From: Bordetella parapertussis
GTDB taxonomy: Bacteria > Pseudomonadota > Gammaproteobacteria > Burkholderiales > Burkholderiaceae_A
Direction: 5' to 3'
DNA: 64,000 nt
NCBI GenBank assembly: GCA_945877235.1
Contig: CAMCRF010000004.1
Span: 1 to 64,000, forward strand
Shown here: positions 1 to 10,111 of the stretch, piece after piece
Position numbering within the stretch: the first letter of the stretch is position 1
Layout: each line of letters opens with the position of its first letter
The notes under the pieces: model-generated
What the model was told of the DNA's origin: nothing
The model's database searches: none
What the model saw: only the letters and a program-made list of their open reading frames with translations
Position numbers and translations under genes: made by a program

Positions 1-260
1 TTGATGGCGATTGCGGTGATCAGTGCGGTGAGGGCTGCATTCACCACATTGTTGCCCAGAAGGATGGTGGCCAGCAGCCGGTCTGTTTTGTCGAGCAGGT
101 TCATCACCAGCTTTGCGCCGCGATGCCCTTGTGCAGCCAGGTGCCGCATACGGTAGCGGTTCACGGCCATCAGGCCAGTTTCAGAACTCGAGAAAAAAGC
201 GGACAGCCCAAGGAGCACCAACAGTGCCAGGCCCTGCGCCCAGAGGGGAAGATCGCTCAA
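1..260 (-). CDS. CorC/HlyC (CNNM, DUF21) family membrane protein, N-terminal part only
   Basis: The gene runs off the left edge of the window, so only about 86 N-terminal residues are visible. A short hydrophobic segment is followed by the S-S-E-T-x-L-M-A-x-N-R-Y-R-x-R-H-L signature and then L-L-G-N-N-V-V-N, both typical of the DUF21 transmembrane domain of CorC/CNNM proteins, which take part in Mg/Co transport or resistance at the inner membrane. The CBS and CorC_HlyC domains would lie outside the window. TTG at 258-260 is the only start candidate after an in-frame stop just upstream. It overlaps the stop of an eight-codon reading frame at 257-283. The gene follows tRNA-Pro on the same strand and could share its transcript. 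The family call is fairly sure; the exact member is not. Confidence 0.7.
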   Translation of the reverse strand, partial: MSDLPLWAQGLALLVLLGLSAFFSSSETGLMAVNRYRMRHLAAQGHRGAKLVMNLLDKTDRLLATILLGNNVVNAALTALITAIAI

Positions 261-292
261 TGAGAAGCCAGACGGGTTGCCATGATGCCCTT

Positions 293-298
293 AGTGTA
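293..298 (-). promoter_or_regulatory. Candidate -10 element (TACACT) before the CorC-like gene
   Basis: TACACT on the minus strand lies 9 bases before an ATG (281-283) that opens an eight-codon frame, and 32 bases before the TTG of the CorC-like gene. It matches the -10 form seen at several other genes here. The matching -35 position falls inside tRNA-Pro and is weak. Confidence 0.35.
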
Positions 299-306
299 GG
301 CCATTC

Positions 307-384
<78 letters not shown>

Positions 385-403
385 ACGGACCGACAGAGGC
401 GAC

Positions 404-1420
404 CTACTGCCGCCTGCTGGTGATGAATGACAGCAAGTCTAGCAGGGAAGACTTGTACTCGGAGTGGCTGAGGACCTCCAGGGCGGCCCGAGCCAGATCG
501 CATTCCGCGCGCGCAGCCTCCCACGTGGTGTTGAGCACACCCGATTGACGCACCATGTGAATGATGCCGGCCACATCGGCTGATTCGGGGTCGAGAATGG
601 CTGCACGAAGCTGCTCGCGCTGAGCCGGGCTCGACTGGGCCATGAGCAGAATCAGCGGCAGGGTGGGTTTGCCCTCGCGCAGATCATCGCCCAGTTGCTT
701 GCCCATGATGGACTCATCGCCGTCGTAATCGAGCACGTCGTCTGTGAGCTGAAAAGCGGTGCCCAGATGGCGGCCTACCGCGCACATGCGATCAATCATG
801 TCTGCGGGGCAACCCGCCAAAACAGCGGGCAGGCAGGCCGATGCCTCAAATAGCTTAGCGGTCTTGAAGCGAATGACCTGCAGGTAACGGGCCTCGTCAA
901 CGTCGGGGTCTTGGCAGTTGAGCAGCTGCAGCACCTCGCCTTCCGCAATGACATTGGTGGCATCGGCCAGCACGGACATGACGGCAAGCGAATGGCAAGA
1001 CAGCATCATTTGAAAGGCTCGGGAATACAGAAAGTCGCCCACGAGCACACTGGCCGCATTGCCGAAAATGGCATTGGCTGTTTGGCGGTTCCTGCGCATG
1101 CCTGATTCGTCGACGACATCGTCATGCAGCAGGGTTGCGGTATGAATGAACTCCACGATGGCTGCGAGTTCGTAGACCTGGGCGGGGTCTGCCCATGGGG
1201 CCGAGCCGGCGGCATCGGCTCGAAGGTGTGCTTCAAGCGCACCCGCCGTCAGCAGCAGCAGCGCGGGCCGCACGCGCTTGCCCCCTCCACTAATGATGTA
1301 ATCGCCCACTTGCTCCACAAGCGGCACGGAGCTTTGAAGCCGAATGCGAATCACGCGGTCGACGGCCGACATTCCGTCCGCAATGGGTGCGAAAAATGCT
1401 GTGGACGATCGATCGTTCAT
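404..1420 (-). CDS. ispB: Polyprenyl (octaprenyl) diphosphate synthase
   Basis: A trans-isoprenyl diphosphate synthase of 338 residues that extends farnesyl diphosphate with isopentenyl diphosphate to make the ubiquinone side chain. The first aspartate-rich motif is DDVVD at residues 100-104 and the second is DDVLD at 227-231. G-G-G-K-R-V-R-P near residue 45 and G-D-F near 128 are also in place. The ATG at 1420 is the natural start for this family. The gene is divergent from rplU across 127 bases; a TAAAGT hexamer 9 bases upstream could be its -10 element. The length is normal. Octaprenyl specificity is inferred from the neighbourhood, not from the motifs. Confidence 0.93.
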   Translation of the reverse strand: MNDRSSTAFFAPIADGMSAVDRVIRIRLQSSVPLVEQVGDYIISGGGKRVRPALLLLTAGALEAHLRADAAGSAPWADPAQVYELAAIVEFIHTATLLHDDVVDESGMRRNRQTANAIFGNAASVLVGDFLYSRAFQMMLSCHSLAVMSVLADATNVIAEGEVLQLLNCQDPDVDEARYLQVIRFKTAKLFEASACLPAVLAGCPADMIDRMCAVGRHLGTAFQLTDDVLDYDGDESIMGKQLGDDLREGKPTLPLILLMAQSSPAQREQLRAAILDPESADVAGIIHMVRQSGVLNTTWEAARAECDLARAALEVLSHSEYKSSLLDLLSFITSRRQ

Positions 1421-1462
1421 GGTGAGCGAACTTTACCTGCTTTACTGCAAAGCGCACGGGGC

Positions 1463-1491
1463 TTGCAACTTGGCTGAGTGGCCAATACAAT
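1463..1491 (+). promoter_or_regulatory. Sigma-70 promoter of rplU-rpmA
   Basis: TTGCAA at 1463-1468 and TACAAT at 1486-1491 are separated by exactly 17 bases, the best-formed promoter in the window. It predicts a 5' UTR of about 50 bases before rplU. That leader carries two copies of TTCACACACGT at 1508-1518 and 1521-1531. Confidence 0.75.
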
Positions 1492-1547
1492 GGTGGGCTT
1501 TTCCAGCTTCACACACGTTGTTCACACACGTAAAAGAGAGACGAATT

Positions 1548-1883
1548 ATGTACGCAGTCATCAAAACCGGTGGCAAGCAGTATCGGGTTGCACCGGGAGA
1601 CACCCTGCGCGTGGAAACCCTCACAGCTGAGGCCGGCCAAGAGGTGATCCTAGCCGACGTGCTCGCCATGGGCGAGGGCGAAGCCCTTCAAATGGGTGCC
1701 CCCCTGCTGTCCGGCGCGAGCGTGAAGGCAGTGGTGACTGCCCACGGTCGTGGCGATAAGGTTCGCATCTTCAAGCACCGCCGCCGTAAGCACTACGCCA
1801 AGACCCAAGGTCACCGCCAGAATTACACCGAAATCAAGATTGCAGCGTTGGTCAAGCCCGACGGCTCCGTCGTGACCGCCTGA
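1548..1883 (+). CDS. rplU: 50S ribosomal protein L21
   Basis: A 111-residue protein of the large ribosomal subunit that binds 23S rRNA. The N-terminus [14 protein letters not shown] and the basic segment F-K-H-R-R-R-K-H-Y are diagnostic of L21. The ATG at 1548 follows the purine-rich AGAGAG. Longer in-frame readings upstream would start inside the divergent ispB and are not plausible. It is the first gene of rplU-rpmA, followed by rpmA after 30 bases. Confidence 0.97.
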   Translation: MYAVIKTGGKQYRVAPGDTLRVETLTAEAGQEVILADVLAMGEGEALQMGAPLLSGASVKAVVTAHGRGDKVRIFKHRRRKHYAKTQGHRQNYTEIKIAALVKPDGSVVTA

Positions 1884-1913
1884 GTTTGCTGAGTTCATAA
1901 GGACGAGTTTGAA

Positions 1914-2171
1914 ATGGCACAGAAAAAAGGCGGCGGCTCTACGCGAAATGGTCGTGACTCAGAGTCGAAACGACTCGGGGTCAAGCGGTTCGGCGGAGAG
2001 GCCGTACTTGCAGGCAATATCATCGTGCGTCAGCGCGGCACCACCTTCCACCCCGGCTTGAACGTGGGCATGGGCAAGGACCACACTTTGTTTGCCTTGG
2101 TTAATGGCAAAGTGTCCTTTTCGGTTCAGGGCCCGCTCAAGCGTTCGACCGTTCACATCATCGCTGAGTAA
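1914..2171 (+). CDS. rpmA: 50S ribosomal protein L27
   Basis: An 85-residue L27 whose N-terminal tail reaches toward the peptidyl transferase centre. The start [16 protein letters not shown] is characteristic, as are [20 protein letters not shown] residues; here the segment reads [16 protein letters not shown] lies eleven bases before the ATG. An intrinsic terminator follows at 2220-2249. Length and order are standard. Confidence 0.97.
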   Translation: MAQKKGGGSTRNGRDSESKRLGVKRFGGEAVLAGNIIVRQRGTTFHPGLNVGMGKDHTLFALVNGKVSFSVQGPLKRSTVHIIAE

Positions 2172-2205
2172 GCACAAGGCCGCTCGCGTAGCAGGGCTGC
2201 GCTGA

Positions 2206-4480
<2,275 letters not shown>

Positions 4481-4950
4481 CCCGCAAGCTCGTGCATGGC
4501 CTGCCAGTAAACCTGGCGTTTAAACTCGATTACAGAGTCGAGAGGAATACAGAAGTCATGCCAGCACCAGTCGTCGAACTCGGGTTTTTCTGCGCCCGAC
4601 CTCAGGTGGACATCACTGTCTTCTCCCAGCATGCGCAAGAGATACCAGATCTGCTTCTGCCCCCTGTAAAGGCCGCGCCATTCTCGGCGGACCCAACGGG
4701 TGGGTACATCGTAATGCAGCCAATTCTGCGTTCTGGCCAGCAGGCGCACATGTTCTGGGCGCAGCCCTGTCTCTTCAAATAGCTCACGGTACATGGCAGC
4801 CTCGGGCTCCTCGCCATCCTGGATGCCCCCCTGCGGGAACTGCCAGGCCTGTTCGCGAATGCGCTTGCCCCAGAAGACCTGGTTGATCTCGTTGACGAGA
4901 ATGATGCCGACGTTGGGCCGGTAGCCATGTTCATCCAGCATAATTCGCAC

Positions 4951-4956
4951 ATTATA
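4951..4956 (-). promoter_or_regulatory. -10 element (TATAAT) of rppH
   Basis: A perfect TATAAT on the minus strand ends 9 bases before the rppH ATG, placing transcription start within about three bases of the start codon. The complementary strand of the same segment (ATTATAC) may serve as -10 for proS, so the two divergent genes would share one AT-rich core. Confidence 0.55.
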
Positions 4957-4980
4957 CGAAGTGACTTCCGGAACCCTCGC

Positions 4981-6738
4981 ATGCGCGCCTCAGAATTTCA
5001 TATTCAGACCCTCAAAGAAGATCCCTCAGACGCCGAAGTCGCAAGCCAGCGCCTGATGATGCGCACGGGCATGATTCGCCGACTGGGTGCGGGTATCTAC
5101 ACCTGGATGCCGATGGGACTTCGAGTCTTGCGCAAGGTCGAGGCCATTATTCGAGAGGAAATGGATGCTGCGGGTGCGCTCGAGGTGGTGATGCCGGTCG
5201 TTCAGCCCGCAGAGCTCTGGCAAGAGACGGGCCGATGGGACAAGATGGGCCCAGAGCTCCTGCGCATTCGAGATCGTCACGGGCGTGACTTTGCCTTTCA
5301 GCCCACCTCCGAGGAGGTGGTCACCGATCTGGCCCGCCAAGAGATCAAGAGCTGGAAGCAGCTGCCCAAGAACTTCTATCAGATCCAGACAAAATTCCGC
5401 GACGAGCGTCGCCCGCGCTTTGGGGTGATGCGAGGCCGCGAATTTGTGATGAAGGATGCGTACTCCTTCGACAAGGACGTGGCTGCAGCCGAGGCCAGTT
5501 ATGACCGCATGTTCGCGTGTTATTGCAGGATCTTCGATCGGCTTGGCCTGCGCTATCGGGCAGTTGCCGCAGACACGGGTGCCATCGGGGGATCACGGTC
5601 ACATGAGTTTCAGGTAATAGCCGAGACGGGCGAGGACGCAATCGCCTACTGCCCTGATTCAGACTACGCAGCCAATATCGAATTGGCCGAGGCCGTCGCG
5701 TTGCTCGAGGCCCGTATCCCGGGCTCTGAGCCGATGCGGGTGGTACCCACCCCCGGTGTGAGCACGTGCGCAGGGGTAGCAGAACTCATGAACCTACCCA
5801 TCTCGCGGACGGTCAAGTCACTGGTCCTTGCGACAGATCCCGACCCGCAAGCCAAACCGCCCACGGGCGTGCGGCTGTGGCTTTTGCTGCTGCGGGGCGA
5901 TCATGAGATGAATGAAGTCAAGGTCGGCAAGCTCGAGGGTTTCAAGCAGGGCTGGCGATTCGCAACGCCCGACGAGATTCGAGTCGCTTTCGGTGCAGAG
6001 CCTGGCTACCTCGGTCCGATATTTTCGCAGGGCAAGCCGGCGCACCTCACTGTCATTGCGGATCGCACCGTGGCGAAAATGTCGGACTTCGTCACTGGAG
6101 CCAATGCAGTGGATGCCCATATTCTGGGCGTGAACTGGGGCCGCGACCTGCCCGAGCCCGATGCAGTCGCTGACCTTCGCAATGTGGTCGAGGGTGATCC
6201 ATCCCCCGATGGCAAGGGTGTACTTGCCATTCAGCGCGGCATTGAAGTGGGTCATGTCTTCTACCTTGGCACCAAGTATTCCGAGGCCATGAAGGCCACC
6301 ATGCTCGATGAGACTGGTCGGCCCCGCGTCATGGAAATGGGCTGCTATGGCATTGGTGTGACCCGCATTGTGGGCGCGGCCATTGAGCAGAATCACGATG
6401 AGCGCGGGATCATCTGGCCGCTGGCGCTCGCGCCTTTCGAATTGGTGATTTGCCCTGTGGGGGCAGCCAAGTCCGAGCAGGTGAAGGCTGTGAGTGAGCA
6501 GCTCTATGCAGACTACAGGGCTGCTGGCCTGTCCGTCATCCTCGATGACCGAGATGAGCGACCCGGTGCCATGTTTGCAGACTGGGAACTCATCGGCGTG
6601 CCGCTTCGACTCACGGTTGGTGATCGCGGGTTGGCACAAGGCCGCCTGGAACTTGTTGAGCGCAGGGGGCTCGTCCAGCATGACCTGCCACTGGAGGGTG
6701 CGGTGGCTGCGCTGCTCAGTCGAGCCAGAGCGGCTTAG
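4981..6738 (+). CDS. proS: Proline--tRNA ligase
   Basis: A class II aminoacyl-tRNA synthetase of 585 residues charging tRNA-Pro. It is the long bacterial form with an editing (INS) domain between motifs 2 and 3. It begins [15 protein letters not shown], matching known ProS starts; an in-frame ATG at 4927 would extend into the divergent rppH and was rejected. T-S-E-E-V-V near 118, [13 protein letters not shown] near 138 and [12 protein letters not shown] near 445 are the class II motifs. Its stop shares the tetranucleotide TTAG with the stop of convergent ffh. Confidence 0.96.
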   Translation: MRASEFHIQTLKEDPSDAEVASQRLMMRTGMIRRLGAGIYTWMPMGLRVLRKVEAIIREEMDAAGALEVVMPVVQPAELWQETGRWDKMGPELLRIRDRHGRDFAFQPTSEEVVTDLARQEIKSWKQLPKNFYQIQTKFRDERRPRFGVMRGREFVMKDAYSFDKDVAAAEASYDRMFACYCRIFDRLGLRYRAVAADTGAIGGSRSHEFQVIAETGEDAIAYCPDSDYAANIELAEAVALLEARIPGSEPMRVVPTPGVSTCAGVAELMNLPISRTVKSLVLATDPDPQAKPPTGVRLWLLLLRGDHEMNEVKVGKLEGFKQGWRFATPDEIRVAFGAEPGYLGPIFSQGKPAHLTVIADRTVAKMSDFVTGANAVDAHILGVNWGRDLPEPDAVADLRNVVEGDPSPDGKGVLAIQRGIEVGHVFYLGTKYSEAMKATMLDETGRPRVMEMGCYGIGVTRIVGAAIEQNHDERGIIWPLALAPFELVICPVGAAKSEQVKAVSEQLYADYRAAGLSVILDDRDERPGAMFADWELIGVPLRLTVGDRGLAQGRLELVERRGLVQHDLPLEGAVAALLSRARAA

Positions 6739-8117
6739 CGGCCGAAACCGCCCATGCCCGGTAGGCCTCTCATGCCGCCCAGGGCCTTCATCATTTTGGC
6801 AAGGCCGCCTTTTTGCATTTTTTTCATCATGTCTTGCATCTGCTCGAACTGGGCCAGCAGGCGGTTGACTTCTTGCACCTGAACCCCTGCGCCTGCAGCA
6901 ATACGACGTTTGCGGCTGGCTTTGATCAGCAGCGGGTTGCGGCGCTCCGAGGGGGTCATGCTGTTGATGATGCCCTCCATACGCCCCACCGATTTGTCTG
7001 CCTGGGAGAGGTCTTGACCCTTAGCGGCCTGCTGCATTTGGGTTGGCAGTTTGTCGATGAGGTTTGAGAGTCCGCCCATGGACTTCATCTGACCGATCTG
7101 CAGCTTGAAGTCTTCCAAGTCAAACTTCGCGCCAGACTTGAGCTTGGCTGCGACCTTCTCGGCAGCCTTGATATCGATGGATTTCTGGGCTTGCTCGACG
7201 AGCGCCAGTACATCGCCCATGCCGAGAATCCTTTGCGCAAATCGTTCGGCATCGAAGGCCTCAAGGCCGTCGATCTTCTCGGATGTGCCGACAAATCGAA
7301 TCGGGCAGCCGGTTATGGAACGCACCGAGAGCACGGCTCCGCCTCGGGCATCGCCATCGACCTTGGTGAGCATGACGCCAGTGAGCGGAATGGTCTGGCG
7401 AAACGCCTCTGCTGTGCGCACCGCATCCTGACCCTGCATTGCATCGACTGTGAAGAGGGTCTCGATTGGGCGCAGGGCTGCATGGAGTGCTGCAATCTCG
7501 GCCATCATGGTCTCGTCAATGGCAAGGCGTCCGGCCGTGTCAACGAGAAGCACGTCGTGGAAATGACGTTTGGCCCATTGCACAGCCTCTTGGGCAATCC
7601 GAATGGGTTGGTCGCTGGATTGGCTGGGAAACCAATCTGCCCCGGCCTGCTCCGTAACCAGACGAAGCTGCTCAATGGCAGCGGGCCGATAGACGTCACA
7701 GGAGACGGTGAGCACTTTCTTCTTGTGTGTCTGCGTGAGCCAACGGGCGAGCTTTCCGACGGTGGTGGTCTTTCCCGCGCCTTGCAGGCCGGCCATGAGC
7801 ACGATTGCGGGGGGTTGGGTGGCGAGATTGAGCCCAGTGGGTGGGGCATCGGTCCCTGCCATGAGCGAGACCAGCTCTTGGTGCACAACCCCCACCAGGG
7901 CTTGGCCCGGCGTGAGGCTTGATTGCACTGCTTGGCCCATGGCCCTTTCGCGCACCTGCTGAATGAAGGTCTTGACGACTGGGAGCGCCACATCCGCGTC
8001 AAGCAAGGCAAGGCGTACCTCGCGCAGCATCTCCGCCGTATTGGATTCGGTGAGCCTGGCTTCGCCGCGGATGGTGCGCAGGGCTTTGTCGAACCGTTCG
8101 GTAAGAGACTCGAGCAT
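6735..8117 (-). CDS. ffh: Signal recognition particle protein Ffh (SRP54)
   Basis: A 460-residue GTPase that binds 4.5S RNA and signal sequences for co-translational targeting to FtsY. The N-domain covers about residues 1-100 and the G1 loop is [10 protein letters not shown] at 110-119. D-T-A-G-R and [11 protein letters not shown] follow. The methionine-rich M domain occupies the C-terminus, with many M-x-x-M residues and a final glycine/methionine tail. It is divergent from the CcsA-like gene over only 30 bases and convergent with proS, with overlapping stops. The length is typical. Confidence 0.97.
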   Translation of the reverse strand: MLESLTERFDKALRTIRGEARLTESNTAEMLREVRLALLDADVALPVVKTFIQQVRERAMGQAVQSSLTPGQALVGVVHQELVSLMAGTDAPPTGLNLATQPPAIVLMAGLQGAGKTTTVGKLARWLTQTHKKKVLTVSCDVYRPAAIEQLRLVTEQAGADWFPSQSSDQPIRIAQEAVQWAKRHFHDVLLVDTAGRLAIDETMMAEIAALHAALRPIETLFTVDAMQGQDAVRTAEAFRQTIPLTGVMLTKVDGDARGGAVLSVRSITGCPIRFVGTSEKIDGLEAFDAERFAQRILGMGDVLALVEQAQKSIDIKAAEKVAAKLKSGAKFDLEDFKLQIGQMKSMGGLSNLIDKLPTQMQQAAKGQDLSQADKSVGRMEGIINSMTPSERRNPLLIKASRKRRIAAGAGVQVQEVNRLLAQFEQMQDMMKKMQKGGLAKMMKALGGMRGLPGMGGFGR

Positions 8118-8133
8118 GGGGTTTAGGGCTTCC

Positions 8134-8141
8134 GCTACACT
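8134..8141 (+). promoter_or_regulatory. Extended -10 (GCTACACT) giving a leaderless start
   Basis: TACACT at 8136-8141, preceded by GC, is followed by exactly six bases and then the ATG at 8148. A start site seven bases after the hexamer would be the A of the ATG. No Shine-Dalgarno is present. The -35 position lies inside the ffh coding region and matches poorly. Confidence 0.5.
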
Positions 8142-8147
8142 GATTAA

Positions 8148-8954
8148 ATGACTGCTCTATTGTACGGCGCTACCCCTTGGCTGGCCTCGCTGGGCTATGT
8201 GCTGTTGTGTTTTCGTCTTAAATCAAAGGCGCTGGCGCAGGGCCTGGGTATGGCCGTGATTGTGTTGCATGGCGCAGCGTTGATCCCGGCGTGGTTCCAA
8301 GCCGAGAGCCTCCGATTTGGCTTTGCCTATGCCATGTCATGGATGCTCTGGCTTGCGGTGGTCACGCTCTGGATCGAGGCGTGGACTCAGCGGGCGGGCA
8401 GGCTTATGGTCTTTGTCTATCCCGTGGCAGCAGTCGCCTCCGTGCTGCCCTTCTGGTTCCCAGGTGTACCGATGGCCTTAGAGGCGTCCCCCCTCTTTAG
8501 AGTGCACATCCTCATGGCCATGCTGGCCTACAGCGCATTCTTTGTCGCGGCGGTCTACGCCGTGCTTATGCTTGGACAGGAGCGTGCCCTTCACCAGCAT
8601 GAGACGCCCTCTGCCCTCTGGGATGAGCTGCCCCCACTGCTGGCGCTGGACCGTCTGCTCGTGCGTTCTGTGGGTCTTGGCTTTGGCCTCTTGACGGGGA
8701 CGCTCCTGTCGGGGGCTTTGGTGCTCTCCGCCGAGGGCGAGGGCTGGCTTCGGCTGGATCACAAGACCGTGTTCACCATCGCCACCTGGGCCATGGTGGC
8801 ATTGTTTCTGCTCGGTCGTGTCCGATGGGGCTGGCGTGGGCGATTGGCCTCTCGCTTCACACTCGGAGGTTTCGGCCTTCTGTTGCTCGCCTATATTGGG
8901 ACCCGGTTTGTCTTGGAGGTCCTTATTGGTCAGCCGATTTCTCCCCAGAGCTAA
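8148..8954 (+). CDS. ypjD: CcsA/YpjD-type cytochrome c assembly family membrane protein
   Basis: A 268-residue inner-membrane protein with about eight hydrophobic segments. The conserved core R-V-H-I-L-M-A-M-L-A-Y-S-A-F near residue 118 carries the histidine of the CcsA/ResC haem-handling family, and D-H-K-T-V-F-T near 205 carries another. Placement next to ffh, divergently transcribed, is the usual place for YpjD in betaproteobacteria. YpjD's role is poorly defined, so haem delivery is only a family-level inference. The gene appears to be leaderless. PP0621-type and ampD genes follow on the same strand. Confidence 0.8.
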   Translation: MTALLYGATPWLASLGYVLLCFRLKSKALAQGLGMAVIVLHGAALIPAWFQAESLRFGFAYAMSWMLWLAVVTLWIEAWTQRAGRLMVFVYPVAAVASVLPFWFPGVPMALEASPLFRVHILMAMLAYSAFFVAAVYAVLMLGQERALHQHETPSALWDELPPLLALDRLLVRSVGLGFGLLTGTLLSGALVLSAEGEGWLRLDHKTVFTIATWAMVALFLLGRVRWGWRGRLASRFTLGGFGLLLLAYIGTRFVLEVLIGQPISPQS

Positions 8955-8971
8955 TTCAAGACAGGACCTTC

Positions 8972-9214
8972 ATGCTCGGCAAGATCCTTATCGTATTGCT
9001 GGCCGTCGGGCTGGCCTTGCTCGCCTTGCGGTCGGCTTTGGGAAAGAGCAAAAAACCCTCTGATGCATCCCCTCAGGATGATGGGACCCCTCAGCAGCCC
9101 AAGGGACCGAGTCGGCTTTATCCCTGCGCGCGTTGCGGGGCCATGACCCCGCAGGAGGATGTGTCCTGGCGTGAAGGCAAGCCCTATTGCAGCAGGGCAC
9201 ATGCGCAGCCGTGA
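8972..9214 (+). CDS. PP0621 family small protein with C-terminal cysteine motif
   Basis: An 80-residue protein with one N-terminal membrane helix (about residues 4-20), a polar linker, and a C-terminal zinc-ribbon-like module Y-P-C-A-R-C-G ... Y-C-S-R-A-H. This is the arrangement of the conserved PP0621 family, whose function is unknown. A membrane-anchored metal-binding role is only a guess. ACAGGACC precedes the ATG at 8972. The stop overlaps the next gene's GTG as GTGA, which suggests translational coupling to ampD. Confidence 0.75.
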   Translation: MLGKILIVLLAVGLALLALRSALGKSKKPSDASPQDDGTPQQPKGPSRLYPCARCGAMTPQEDVSWREGKPYCSRAHAQP

Positions 9215-9861
9215 ACCTGCCGAACCCACCGGCCCAGGCGGCCCTAAGCGAGCACCCACTGCGGATCGCGGCATCGGGTTGGCTTGAGATTCAAACCGAT
9301 GTGCATCACTGGCATTCACCCCATGCCGATGCACGCCCGGTCGATACAACGGTCTCGCTGCTCGTGATCCATTGCATCAGCCTGCCGCGCGGCCAGTATG
9401 GCGGCCCCTTCATTCAAGACCTCTTCATGGGGCGACTGGACTGCTCTGCTCACCCGAGTTTTAAATCACTCTTGGGTCTGGAGGTCTCCTCACACTTTCT
9501 CATCGATCGCTCTGGCGCAATTCATCAGTTTGTTTCGATTGACCAGCGGGCGTGGCATGCGGGCCGCTCGAGCTTTCAGGGCCGCAATGCCTGTAATGAT
9601 TTCTCAATCGGGATCGAGCTCGAGGGGGTCGATGACGGACCCTACCTTGCGGTCCAGGAGCAGCAGTGTCTGAGGCTTACACTGGCGCTCGCGCAGGCGT
9701 GCCCGAATCTGCAATGGATGGCTGGGCACAGCGATATTGCCCCCGGCCGAAAGTCGGACCCGGGCCCGGGGTGGAATTGGCAGCGGTTTCAGTCTGACCT
9801 TGATCGGACGCTTGGAGAGCATCCAGAAGTCCATGCGTTGAAATATTTTTTTCACACCTGA
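9211..9861 (+). CDS. ampD: 1,6-anhydro-N-acetylmuramyl-L-alanine amidase
   Basis: A 216-residue zinc amidase of the amidase_2 family that cleaves anhydro-muropeptides in the cytoplasm during peptidoglycan recycling. L-L-V-I-H-C-I-S-L-P near residue 50 holds the first zinc histidine. W-H-A-G-R-S near 115 and A-G-H-S-D-I-A-P-G-R-K-S-D-P-G-P near 170 hold the remaining ligands. GTG at 9211 is chosen because it overlaps the upstream stop as GTGA and avoids a longer overlap. Mpl and AnmK, encoded elsewhere in the window, act in the same recycling pathway. Confidence 0.92.
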   Translation: MNLPNPPAQAALSEHPLRIAASGWLEIQTDVHHWHSPHADARPVDTTVSLLVIHCISLPRGQYGGPFIQDLFMGRLDCSAHPSFKSLLGLEVSSHFLIDRSGAIHQFVSIDQRAWHAGRSSFQGRNACNDFSIGIELEGVDDGPYLAVQEQQCLRLTLALAQACPNLQWMAGHSDIAPGRKSDPGPGWNWQRFQSDLDRTLGEHPEVHALKYFFHT

Positions 9862-10002
9862 ACCCAAAGGAAAACGGGGCTTCTCAACCAGTTTGGTGTG
9901 AGGAGCCGCACCTGCGCTGCCAGTCTCTACCCGTCCTTTGGCGTGTGGGTGCTTTCCGGGGAATGTGCGCCCGCATCACAGGGAAAACCCCTCAGGTTTG
10001 GC

Positions 10003-10032
10003 TTGCGCCGTTTTTCTCTAGGCTACTAGAAT
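10003..10032 (+). promoter_or_regulatory. Promoter of nrdAB
   Basis: TTGCGC at 10003-10008 and TAGAAT at 10027-10032 are 18 bases apart. The -10 hexamer lies inside the first NrdR-like palindrome, so repressor binding there would block RNA polymerase. Confidence 0.5.
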
Positions 10033-10037
10033 TAGTA
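10024..10037 (+). promoter_or_regulatory. Candidate NrdR box 1
   Basis: TACTAGAATTAGTA is an imperfect palindrome with five matched outer pairs. Its start lies exactly 32 bases before that of the second palindrome, the three-helical-turn spacing known for paired NrdR boxes before ribonucleotide reductase operons. Confidence 0.7.
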
Positions 10038-10055
10038 CCCAATCAGTCAAACGGC

Positions 10056-10069
10056 TACTAGCGCTAGTA
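10056..10069 (+). promoter_or_regulatory. Candidate NrdR box 2
   Basis: TACTAGCGCTAGTA is a perfect 14-base palindrome preceded by GGC, just as box 1 is. It lies 42 bases before nrdA. The repressor gene nrdR is present in this window at 51988. Confidence 0.7.
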
Positions 10070-10111
10070 AAAAAGCGAGCGTAGCCCGCTTCCACCAAGG
10101 AGACCGCGCCA

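Larger units (their letters stand above)
9862..10111 (+). other. 250-base gap before nrdA: promoter, operators and possible hairpin
   Basis: After ampD, GGCTTCTC near 9884 can pair, with one mismatch, with GAGGAGCC near 9906; there is no T-run, so termination is doubtful. I see no gene or recognised RNA in the middle of the gap. The last 110 bases carry the nrdA promoter and two NrdR-like palindromes. Confidence 0.5.

Noticed and set aside
4927..4980. Extended N-terminus of ProS from ATG 4927
   Set aside because: It reads into rppH and the added residues do not match the family; ATG 4981 aligns exactly.
9862..10023. Cobalamin riboswitch or small RNA before nrdA
   Set aside because: Some short motifs such as GGTG and CAGGGAAAA are present, but the order and the GCCACT box of the riboswitch are missing on both strands.
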